A program made the position numbers and the translations under genes. DNA of 31,882 bases, from contig CALFIU010000144.1 in the NCBI GenBank assembly GCA_937877455.1, positions 1 through 31,882 on the forward strand, written 5' to 3'. The notes beneath the pieces were generated by a model. It made no database searches, had not been told where the DNA came from, and saw only the letters and a program-made list of their open reading frames with translations. This DNA is from an uncultured Bacteroidales bacterium. Its GTDB lineage: Bacteria; Bacteroidota; Bacteroidia; Bacteroidales; UBA3824. This document shows, in pieces, positions 15,671-22,917 of this stretch. The first letter of the stretch is position 1, and every line of letters begins with the position of its first letter.

Positions 15671-17854
15671 ATGAAAGCAAAATTATTAATATCATCTTTG
15701 TTGCTGTGTGCTGTGGCGACGCAAGCGCAAAATCTCAAATCGCCAGACGGAAGGCTTGAATGTTCTTATGGCGTGGATAATGGTAAACCATATTATATGC
15801 TCAAAAAAGACGGCAAAACAATTATAGAAAAATCTTATTTAGGCTTTGTGTTAACGCCATACGCGGTTCAGCCATACACGTTTAAAAATACAGTTGATAA
15901 TTCTGATATTGATTTTTATAGCAATTTTGAACAGGGGACGGTAAAAAAAACATCGTTTAGCGAAACATGGCAGCCTGTTTGGGGTGAAGAAAGCGAAATT
16001 TCAAATTCTTATAACGAATCGAAAGTTGAATTTACGCAAAAAAACACATCAAAAAAGTTTGATGTAAGTTTTAGACTTTTTAACGATGGTCTTGGTTTTC
16101 GTTACGAATTTCCCGAACAGCAAAAACTTCCGCATTTTGTTATTAAACAAGAATTAACAGAATTTAAAACCGCTGACGATAATACATCTTGGTGGATTCC
16201 CGGCGATTATGATAGCCAAGAATATCAATATGCAGAATGTAAATTGAGCGAAATAAAAGCAAATTTTTACAAAAATGTTCGCGATAATGCTTCTCAAACA
16301 TTTTTTTCAGAAACAGGTGTGCAAACTCCATTTTTGATGAAAACCCCAGCAGGAAAATTTATTCTAATTCACGAAGCGGCTCTTGTTGATTATTCGTGTA
16401 TGCACCTTGAATATGACCCAATTGGAAAAAAATTGGTTTCGCACCTAACGCCCGACGCAAAAGGAAATGCTTGCTACATGCAAACTCCATGCAAAACACC
16501 ATGGCGAACCATTACCGTTGTCGAAAATGCAAAGGAACTACTTGCATCGCGCATTACGCTTAATCTAAACGAACCTTGTGCGTATAGCGATGTAAGTTGG
16601 ATTAAACCTGTTAAATATGTTGGCGTTTGGTGGGAAATGATAACCAACAAAAGCACGTGGAGTTACACAGATGAATTTCCAAACGTAAAGATAGATGAAA
16701 CTGATTATAAAAATGCAAAGCCCAATGGAAAACATGGCGCAACCAACCAAAATGTAAAAAAATACATCGACTTCGCAGCCGACAATGGTTTTGATGCCGT
16801 ATTGGTAGAAGGGTGGAATATTGGTTGGGAAGATTGGTTTGGTTATTCAAAAGACAAGGTTTTCGATTTTGTTACTCCATACCCTGATTTTGATGTTAAA
16901 ATGCTTAACGATTATGCTCATTCAAAAGGCGTTAAACTAATCATGCATCACGAAACTTCGTCATCGGTGCGTAATTATGAACGTTGCATGGACACGGCAT
17001 TTAGATTTATGAAACATTATGGCTACGATGCAGTAAAAACAGGTTATGTTGGAAACATTGTACCCCGAGGTGAGCATCATTATGGACAATGGCTTGTAAA
17101 TCATTATCTTTACAATATAAAAAAGGCAGCTGAATATAAAATTTGTGTCAACGCACACGAAGCCGTGCGTCCAACAGGTCTATGTCGCACATATCCAAAT
17201 TTAATTGGTAATGAGTCGGCTGCTGGAACAGAATACGAAAGTTTCGGAGGCAATAATCCCGAACATACATGCATACTTCCATTTACACGCCTTGTTGGTG
17301 GACCAATGGATTATACTCCGGGAATTTTTGAGATGGATCTAACAAAACTAAATCCCGACAACCATTCGCATGTTAATAGTACATTGGCAGGGCAACTTGC
17401 TCTTTATGTAACCATGTATTCACCGTTACAAATGGCTGCAGATTTAGTTGAAAATTATCAACGTTTTCCTGATGCGTTCAAATTTATTAAGGATGTTGCA
17501 ATTGATTGGCAAAAATCGGTTTATCTTGAAGCCGAACCAATGAGGTATATAACCATTGCGCGTAAGGCTAAAAATTCTGATAATTGGTTTGTTGGAGGAA
17601 AAACTGGGTTAGAAAGCCGTACAAGCACTATAAAACTCGATTTTCTTGATCCTGACAAGCAGTATGTAGCAACAATTTATTCTGATGCGCTCAATGCTGA
17701 TTATAAAAACAATCCCCAAGCATACACCATTGTTTCGGGAATAACCAACTCTAAGGCTGTGCTTTCAATTAAAACTGTTGCTGGTGGAGGATATGCTATA
17801 AGTTTTGTTCCTGCAACGGCTAAGGATTTAAAATCTCTTAAAAAGTTAAAATAG
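15671..17854 (+). CDS. Secreted glycoside hydrolase family 97 (alpha-glucosidase, inverting type)
   Basis: This 727-residue protein starts with a signal peptide (MKAKLLISSLLLCAVATQAQ). It then has the GH97 N-terminal beta-sandwich, a TIM barrel (VGVWWEM, FDAVLVEGWNIGW, HHETSSS) and a C-terminal beta-domain. E428 (HHE), E497 (AHEAVRP), E515 (GNES) and E521 (TEYE) are spaced 69, 18 and 6 residues apart. These are exactly the spacings of SusB Glu439, Glu508, Glu526 and Glu532, the catalytic and calcium ligands of the inverting alpha-glucosidase branch; the retaining branch uses an Asp nucleophile instead. The ATG at 15671 is chosen over a TTG at 15641 because it begins the signal peptide. Likely periplasmic hydrolysis of alpha-glucosides. 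No SusC/SusD genes are nearby, so it is not part of a visible polysaccharide locus. Confidence 0.95.
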   Translation: MKAKLLISSLLLCAVATQAQNLKSPDGRLECSYGVDNGKPYYMLKKDGKTIIEKSYLGFVLTPYAVQPYTFKNTVDNSDIDFYSNFEQGTVKKTSFSETWQPVWGEESEISNSYNESKVEFTQKNTSKKFDVSFRLFNDGLGFRYEFPEQQKLPHFVIKQELTEFKTADDNTSWWIPGDYDSQEYQYAECKLSEIKANFYKNVRDNASQTFFSETGVQTPFLMKTPAGKFILIHEAALVDYSCMHLEYDPIGKKLVSHLTPDAKGNACYMQTPCKTPWRTITVVENAKELLASRITLNLNEPCAYSDVSWIKPVKYVGVWWEMITNKSTWSYTDEFPNVKIDETDYKNAKPNGKHGATNQNVKKYIDFAADNGFDAVLVEGWNIGWEDWFGYSKDKVFDFVTPYPDFDVKMLNDYAHSKGVKLIMHHETSSSVRNYERCMDTAFRFMKHYGYDAVKTGYVGNIVPRGEHHYGQWLVNHYLYNIKKAAEYKICVNAHEAVRPTGLCRTYPNLIGNESAAGTEYESFGGNNPEHTCILPFTRLVGGPMDYTPGIFEMDLTKLNPDNHSHVNSTLAGQLALYVTMYSPLQMAADLVENYQRFPDAFKFIKDVAIDWQKSVYLEAEPMRYITIARKAKNSDNWFVGGKTGLESRTSTIKLDFLDPDKQYVATIYSDALNADYKNNPQAYTIVSGITNSKAVLSIKTVAGGGYAISFVPATAKDLKSLKKLK

Positions 17855-17876
17855 TTATTTTTGAAATTTTTCAATA

Positions 17877-17997
17877 GGGGAGTTCTAAAAATTAGATTTT
17901 TCAAGGTGTATGAAATCGAAAAAGCGTAGTTTACTGATTGTAAATGAGCACTTTGAGATTGAAATACAACGCAGAAAAAACAATTTTTAGAACCCTC
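17877..17997 (-). repeat. MITE-like 120-bp element, copy 1
   Basis: The element starts GGGGAGTTCTAAAAATTAG and ends in the inverted counterpart AATTTTTAGAACCCTC, giving terminal inverted repeats of about 16 bp. It is in the opposite orientation to copies 2 and 3 and about 90% identical to them by eye. It lies 22 bases after the GH97 stop codon. The antisense frame across it can be read as KNCFFCVVFQSQ..., but I regard this as non-coding. The rest of the 17855-18168 gap holds a terminator and a promoter. Confidence 0.85.
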
Positions 17998-18008
17998 GAA
18001 TGTATTGT

Positions 18009-18046
18009 TCCCCATGCACAAAAAAAAGGTGTATGGGGATTTTTTT
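18009..18046 (+). terminator. Intrinsic terminator after GH97
   Basis: TCCCCATGCAC (18009-18019) pairs with GTGTATGGGGA (18029-18039) over 11 bp with one G-T wobble, and is followed at once by a run of seven T. The loop is nine bases, mostly A. Confidence 0.85.
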
Positions 18047-18116
18047 AGACGATATTAATGTTAAAGCCATCGTAGAAAATGTAGTGTTTAAAAATGTTAA
18101 AGCGTACGCAAGTCAA

Positions 18117-18146
18117 TTGAAATATTGCTTTTTTTTATTATTTTTG
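18117..18146 (+). promoter_or_regulatory. Promoter of the FKBP-comB-mnmA operon
   Basis: TTG (18117-18119) is followed after 19 bases by TATTTTTG (18139-18146), matching the Bacteroidota consensus. The ATG of the FKBP-like gene at 18169 is 22 bases further on. Confidence 0.68.
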
Positions 18147-18168
18147 CCGCCAAACAAAAATTAAAACG

Positions 18169-18729
18169 ATGTATAAAAAAATATTGATTATTTCGTTGTT
18201 CGCTTTGTTCGTTGTTTCTGGTTGCAAAAAAGATTCACAGTTGGACGAAGATTGCGAAAAAATTGAGGATTATTTGTCGGAAAACGGCGACAAAGACTTT
18301 TTGTTTTACCGCGACAACTCAATGTTTAGACATAGGTCGGAAAATGATTCCGATTTTGAGCAAACAATGCCAGCCATTGAAAAATACAACAATACTTATT
18401 GTCGCATGATAAAAGAGGGCGACGGAGAACAGTTTGTGGCAGGAGATTCTATTGCAATACTTTATCGTACGGCATTGCTTTCAAACCCAGATAAAGCCAT
18501 TGATTCGTGTCTTGTAAAAGCTTTTGAAGCCTTTACCGAAACCACGGTAAGTGGTAGCGGAAGTTTGTTGGCTGGTGTGCAATATGGACTCACAACAATG
18601 AAAGTGGGAGGAAAGTCGGTATTTTACATACCATCGTCGCTTGCTTATGGAAGCGAATCTATTGGTGGAGAAACATACGCAAACCTTGTGTTTTATTGTG
18701 AGTTATTGGCTATTATCCATAAAAAATAA
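18169..18729 (+). CDS. FKBP-type peptidyl-prolyl isomerase-like lipoprotein
   Basis: This 186-residue protein has a lipoprotein signal peptide with lipobox VSGC (Cys19) followed by KKDS. Residues about 85-186 resemble an FKBP domain: GDSIAILYRTALL, then AGVQYGLTTMKVGGKSVFYIPSSLAYG and a final FYCELLAI strand. The MKVG...IPSSLAYG part is well kept, but the usual FD pair and the active-site tryptophan of classical FKBPs are replaced (DSC; VQYG). Catalytic activity is therefore doubtful and a chaperone-like or binding role is possible. It is probably anchored in the envelope. Its TAA overlaps the ATG of comB by one base (TAATG), so translation is probably coupled. Confidence 0.85.
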   Translation: MYKKILIISLFALFVVSGCKKDSQLDEDCEKIEDYLSENGDKDFLFYRDNSMFRHRSENDSDFEQTMPAIEKYNNTYCRMIKEGDGEQFVAGDSIAILYRTALLSNPDKAIDSCLVKAFEAFTETTVSGSGSLLAGVQYGLTTMKVGGKSVFYIPSSLAYGSESIGGETYANLVFYCELLAIIHKK

Positions 18730-19481
18730 TGCCAAAAGTAGAGATAATTCCTGCACCAGGGCTTATACAAAATGTTCCTGAAGGCAAAACTGCTGTATTG
18801 ATTGATGTTGTTCGTTTTACATCATCAATGATTACTGCTCTTTGCAACGGTGCAAAATGTGTTGAAACATTCGACAATATCCAAACACCGTTGGAACTTA
18901 AAAAACAAGGTTGGTTGGCAGCAGGAGAGCGCGAAGGAATAAAAATTGATGGTTATGATTATTCTAATTCACCGTTAGATTTTTCATCAGCAAACGTTGC
19001 TGGGAAAAAAATTGCTTTTACAACCACAAACGGAACTTATACTCGTAGTCGTCTAACGGGTTACGAAAATATTTACGCGGGTGGGTTTGTAAACATTTCA
19101 GCGGTGGAACAACGTCTTTTGAACGAAAATCAAGATGTAGTTTTGGTTTGCAGCGGACGAAAAAGACAAACAGCCATTGAAGATACTCTTTTTGCAGCAT
19201 TTTTGGCAAAACGGTTGGTTGAAAAAGGCAATTTTACATATTTTAGCGACAATGTAGTGTCAAGCCTTTTGCTGTGTAGCATGGCAGAAAATGATATTAA
19301 GCAGTTTGCAGTAGATAAATCGCCATTTTTAAAACATGCTTATAGTAGTTTTATTGGCAAAGACATAGACTTTGTATTTACAAACGATATTTTCAATTTT
19401 GTACCGGAGGAAATTTCTCCGTGTAGATTTGTTATAAAAAATGAAAGGAAAAGTAGTGGTGGGCTTGTCGGGAGGCGTTGA
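18729..19481 (+). CDS. comB: ComB family protein (probable 2-phosphosulfolactate phosphatase)
   Basis: This 250-residue cytosolic protein carries the ComB family signatures: DVVRFTSSM, AAGEREGIKIDGYDYSNSP (the GE...G...NSP loop), TTTNGT, GGFVNISAV and CSGRKRQTAIEDTLFAA (the ED pair). In methanogens ComB dephosphorylates 2-phosphosulfolactate in coenzyme M synthesis. In Bacteroidota the same step could feed sulfolactate or sulfonate metabolism, but no comA or comC homologue lies in this window, so the substrate is uncertain. It is the middle gene of a three-gene operon. Its 3' end overlaps mnmA by 41 bases. The last ~13 residues are read from the start of mnmA, including its PP-loop codons, and are probably dispensable. 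Confidence 0.85.
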   Translation: MPKVEIIPAPGLIQNVPEGKTAVLIDVVRFTSSMITALCNGAKCVETFDNIQTPLELKKQGWLAAGEREGIKIDGYDYSNSPLDFSSANVAGKKIAFTTTNGTYTRSRLTGYENIYAGGFVNISAVEQRLLNENQDVVLVCSGRKRQTAIEDTLFAAFLAKRLVEKGNFTYFSDNVVSSLLLCSMAENDIKQFAVDKSPFLKHAYSSFIGKDIDFVFTNDIFNFVPEEISPCRFVIKNERKSSGGLVGRR

Positions 19482-20625
19482 TAGTGCAGTTGCCGCCTAT
19501 TTGCTAAAACAGCAAGGATACGAAGTGCATGCCCTATTTATGATTAACTGGAAAAATAGTAGCGTTACGCTTTCGGGCGATTGCGCATGGGAAGAAGACC
19601 AAATAATGGCGCAAATGGTGGCAAAACAAATAGGAATACCTTTGCACATTGTTGATAGTAGTGCCCGTTACATGGAGCATGTGGTAAATTATATGTTTAA
19701 TGAATATGAACATGGTCGCACGCCTAATCCAGATGTAATGTGCAATAGGGAAATAAAATTTGAAATTTTTAATCGTCATGCACAAGAATTAGGAGCCGAT
19801 TTTGTTGCCACGGGGCATTATTGTCGTAGGCAAGAGATTGTAGGAGAGGATGGTAAAACTTATTCTCGATTGCTTGCTGGTTCTGATCCTAACAAAGACC
19901 AAAGTTATTTCTTGTGTCAAATGAGCCAAGAGCAGTTAAAAAATGTGCTTTTCCCAATTGGAGATATTATAAAACCAGAGGTTAGACGCATTGCAGCTCA
20001 AGCTAATCTCGCCTGTGCTGAACGTAAAGACAGCCAAGGAATTTGTTTTGTTGGTAAAGTGGATTTGCCAGTATTTTTACAACAAAAACTCAAAGCCAAA
20101 GATGGTGATATTGTTCAACTAACCGATGATGCTTTTGTTTATCGTCTTAGAAACGATAATCCCAAAGACCTTGTTGCGCTTTCTAAACCATATGTTTACA
20201 CGCCCGACGATGGGTTTATTATTGGTAGGCATATTGGAGCTCAATATTATACCATAGGACAACGTAAAGGTCTTAACATAGGTGGACACAAATTGCCACT
20301 TTTTGTTGTTGCAACCGATGTAGAAAAAAATGTTGTGTATGTTGGTGAGGGAGAAAATCATCCTGGATTGTATCGTAAAGCTTTATTTATTTCTAACGAT
20401 GAAATACATCATGTACGTCCTGACCTTGCCCTTGAAAATGACCAATCAAAACGATGCAAGGTAAGGATTCGTTATCGTCAACCCATGCAAGACGCTATAC
20501 TTTTTAAGAAATCAGAAGGATTGTACATAAAATTTGACGTTCCGCAAAAAAGTATAACGGCTGGGCAATTTGCCGCTTGGTATGATGGTGATGAACTTAT
20601 TGGTAGTGGAACTATTGCAGGGTAA
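19441..20625 (+). CDS. mnmA: tRNA-specific 2-thiouridylase
   Basis: This 394-residue enzyme puts sulfur on C2 of the wobble uridine of tRNA Lys, Glu and Gln. The N-terminal PP-loop is GLSGGVDSAVAA. The catalytic cysteines are C101 in NPDVMCNREIKF and C202 in SQGICFVG. The acceptor-binding and C-terminal beta-barrel phrases (YTIGQRKGLNIGG, VRIRYRQP, ITAGQFAAWYDGD) are complete, and the length is normal. The ATG at 19441 lies within the end of comB, so translation probably depends on ribosomes leaving comB. I see no intrinsic terminator directly after it; MITE-like copy 2 starts 34 bases past the stop. Confidence 0.96.
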   Translation: MKGKVVVGLSGGVDSAVAAYLLKQQGYEVHALFMINWKNSSVTLSGDCAWEEDQIMAQMVAKQIGIPLHIVDSSARYMEHVVNYMFNEYEHGRTPNPDVMCNREIKFEIFNRHAQELGADFVATGHYCRRQEIVGEDGKTYSRLLAGSDPNKDQSYFLCQMSQEQLKNVLFPIGDIIKPEVRRIAAQANLACAERKDSQGICFVGKVDLPVFLQQKLKAKDGDIVQLTDDAFVYRLRNDNPKDLVALSKPYVYTPDDGFIIGRHIGAQYYTIGQRKGLNIGGHKLPLFVVATDVEKNVVYVGEGENHPGLYRKALFISNDEIHHVRPDLALENDQSKRCKVRIRYRQPMQDAILFKKSEGLYIKFDVPQKSITAGQFAAWYDGDELIGSGTIAG

Positions 20626-20658
20626 TGAAACATTTGTTTTTGGGTGTTTATATATAAC

Positions 20659-20780
20659 GGGGGTTCTAAAAATTGCTTTTTTCTGCGTTGTATTTCTATC
20701 TCAAAATGCTCATTTACAATCAGTAAACTGCACTTTTTCTATTTCATACGCTTTGAAAAATCTAATTTTTAGAACTCCCC
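20659..20780 (+). repeat. MITE-like 120-bp element, copy 2
   Basis: The ends GGGGGTTCTAAAAATT and AATTTTTAGAACTCCCC form 16-17-bp terminal inverted repeats differing by one base. The body matches copies 1 and 3. Flanks TATA (left) and TATAA (right) hint at a short target duplication, but this is not seen at the other copies. The remainder of the 20626-21011 gap is AT-rich and holds only the htrA promoter region. Confidence 0.88.
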
Positions 20781-20920
20781 TATAAATTTTAACAAAAAAA
20801 TCTTAAAAATACCCGAAACCTTAATAAATATTAATTTGTTGAAAAAGAATAAGTTAGTTTTATTTTTTATGCAAAAACCCTTGGTTTTTCATCTTTAAAG
20901 TTAAAAAACATGCAAATAAT

Positions 20921-20937
20921 GTTAAGCCTTGTTAAGC
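20921..20937 (+). promoter_or_regulatory. Direct repeat GTTAAGC x2 next to the htrA promoter
   Basis: GTTAAGC occurs at 20921-20927 and 20931-20937, exactly 10 bases apart, and ends 4 bases before the -33 TTG. One-helical-turn spacing beside a promoter is what an activator site would look like; the regulator is unknown. Confidence 0.4.
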
Positions 20938-20941
20938 ATAC

Positions 20942-20972
20942 TTGCATTATAAAAAAAACGCTTTTATATTTG
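20942..20972 (+). promoter_or_regulatory. Promoter of htrA/degQ
   Basis: TTG (20942-20944) is followed after 20 bases by TATATTTG (20965-20972). The start codon at 21012 is 39 bases downstream. Confidence 0.7.
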
Positions 20973-21011
20973 CATCAACAAAACAAAAACATATAAACTG
21001 TTAATTTAAAG

Positions 21012-22475
21012 ATGCAGAAAATGAAAACGAATATTAACTTAAAAAATGCGGCAATTGTTTTTGCCTTGGGACTTACAGGGGCTGCCGCTGGTTACACAAT
21101 AGCTGCAAAGACTATCAACAACGAAAAAACAGTGGTTGTTAAAGAAACTTCTGTTTCTAATCCTACATCTTATTCTACCGTGCGTTTTGCTGGTGCAGAA
21201 GATACCGATTTTACAACAGCTGCTGAAGGTGCAATTGATGGTGTGGTACACGTAAAAACCAAGTATATTCAAGAAACAGAATACGACAACCCATTTTACC
21301 AATTTTTCTTTGGTATGCCACAGCAACAAGTTCAGCCAGCGCAAGCTTCTGGTTCGGGGGTAATTATCAGCAAAGACGGATACATTGTTACCAATAATCA
21401 TGTGGTAGAAAACTCAACATCAATAGAAGTTGTTCTTAACGATAGACGTAGTTATGATGCAAAACTTATTGGTCGCGACCCTCAAACCGACCTCGCATTG
21501 CTAAAAATAGATGCCGACAACCTAACGGTTATTCCATTTGGAAATAGCGACAACCTTAAAATAGGGGAGTGGGTAATAGCAATAGGAAACCCATTTAACC
21601 TTACATCAACAGTTACCGCTGGCATTGTAAGTGCAAAAGCGCGTAATATCAATATTCTTGACCATCAGTCGGGAGCTATTGAATCGTTTATTCAAACCGA
21701 TGCTGCTGTGAATCCTGGTAATTCTGGTGGTGCACTTATCAACAAAGCTGGACAACTTGTTGGCATAAATACTGCTATTGCTTCTCAAACAGGTAATTTT
21801 GCTGGTTATGCATTTGCGGTGCCAGTGAGCATTGTTCAAAAAGTAATTGCCGACCTCATGGAATATGGCACAGTACAACGCGCTTTGTTGGGAATACACA
21901 TCACTGACGTTACGGCTGACGAAGCTAAGCAAAATAATCTTGACAAAATTAGAGGTATTCATGTTCAAGATGTAATGGAAGGTGGTGCTGCCGATAATGC
22001 AGGACTTAAAGATGGCGACATAATTTTATCTATTGGTGGCAAAAATACCAATACCATTGCAGAACTTCAAGAGGCTATAGCAAGATTTCGTCCTGGCGAT
22101 AAAACACAACTCGGATATGTTCGCAATGGTAAGGAAAATACAGTTGAAATTACTTTTTCCGACAATAAAGTAGCAGAATCATCGGCAAAGAGCCGTGAAA
22201 TGCTTGAGATGCTTGGTGCATCGTTTGAAGAGCTTCAAGCGTCAGATTTAAAAAAATATGGACTTAAAAATGGTGTACAAGTTAAATCGGTAAAATCAGG
22301 AAAATTTATGCGTGCTGGTATTGGCGAAGATTTTATTATAACAGAAATTAATGGTCAAAAAATATCGAAAATTTCTGATATAGAACAAGCAATAAACGCA
22401 TCGCGCGGTGGCGTATATATCGAGGGACAATATCCCAATGGAAAGGCTGGATACTATGCTTTTGGTATAAAATAA
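21012..22475 (+). CDS. degQ: DegQ/HtrA-type periplasmic serine protease
   Basis: This 487-residue protease/chaperone handles misfolded envelope proteins. An N-terminal hydrophobic segment (NAAIVFALGLTGAAAGYTIAA) serves as signal peptide or anchor. The trypsin-like domain carries H130 (TNNHVVE), D160 (QTDLALLKI) and S238 (NPGNSGGAL). Two PDZ domains follow: the first around residues 285-385 (ALLGIHI, LKDGDIILSIGG), the second around 395-485. A loop after residue 95 (NPFYQFFFGMPQQQVQP) matches the long LA loop of this family. The start may be ATG 21012 or ATG 21021; nothing separates them clearly. The gene is monocistronic with its own promoter and terminator. It could equally be labelled degP. 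Confidence 0.93.
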   Translation: MQKMKTNINLKNAAIVFALGLTGAAAGYTIAAKTINNEKTVVVKETSVSNPTSYSTVRFAGAEDTDFTTAAEGAIDGVVHVKTKYIQETEYDNPFYQFFFGMPQQQVQPAQASGSGVIISKDGYIVTNNHVVENSTSIEVVLNDRRSYDAKLIGRDPQTDLALLKIDADNLTVIPFGNSDNLKIGEWVIAIGNPFNLTSTVTAGIVSAKARNINILDHQSGAIESFIQTDAAVNPGNSGGALINKAGQLVGINTAIASQTGNFAGYAFAVPVSIVQKVIADLMEYGTVQRALLGIHITDVTADEAKQNNLDKIRGIHVQDVMEGGAADNAGLKDGDIILSIGGKNTNTIAELQEAIARFRPGDKTQLGYVRNGKENTVEITFSDNKVAESSAKSREMLEMLGASFEELQASDLKKYGLKNGVQVKSVKSGKFMRAGIGEDFIITEINGQKISKISDIEQAINASRGGVYIEGQYPNGKAGYYAFGIK

Positions 22476-22501
22476 ATAAGATTTGGCTACATATAGATGT
22501 T

Positions 22502-22531
22502 AAGGGAAGTCTTTTTGGATTTCCCTTTTTT
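22502..22531 (+). terminator. Intrinsic terminator after degQ
   Basis: AAGGGAA (22502-22508) pairs with TTCCCTT (22521-22527) around a 12-base loop and is followed by more T. It lies 27 bases after the stop codon. Confidence 0.8.
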
Positions 22532-22662
22532 ATAATTTAGTTTTACATTAAATAAAAAAATCTATAAAAATGGCTCGAAAATATTTGATAAAAACTACCT
22601 CGTAATTGATATTTCACCAAATCTGCGAATAATTTGTTATGACAAAAAAATGCAAACTTTAC

Positions 22663-22783
22663 GGGGGTTCTAAAAACTGCTTTTTCTGCGTTGTATTTCA
22701 ATCTCAAAATGCTCATTTACAACCAGTAACCTGCGCTTTTCCGATTTCATACGCCTTGAAAAATCTAATTTTTAGATCTCCCC
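22663..22783 (+). repeat. MITE-like 120-bp element, copy 3
   Basis: It begins GGGGGTTCTAAAAACTGC and ends TCTAATTTTTAGATCTCCCC, in the same orientation as copy 2. Scattered substitutions lie in both arms, so it is somewhat more diverged at the ends. It lies in the 442-base gap between degQ and the convergent kinase operon. Confidence 0.87.
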
Positions 22784-22917
22784 TTTATTATAAAACGAAA
22801 TTTGCAAATCAGAAAATCTACTTTTGGTGGGATAAAATTTTATCTTCCAATATAAATTTTACACATTTACAAAAAATGAATATAAAAAAATATTTTTTTT
22901 GTAATGTATTATATAAT
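22784..22917. other. AT-rich convergent spacer with palindromes
   Basis: GATAAAATTTTATC (22831-22844) is a perfect 14-base palindrome, and an A7-T-A-T8-like palindrome lies near 22885-22905. Either may help end transcripts coming from the kinase operon on the minus strand. No gene is seen. Confidence 0.35.
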
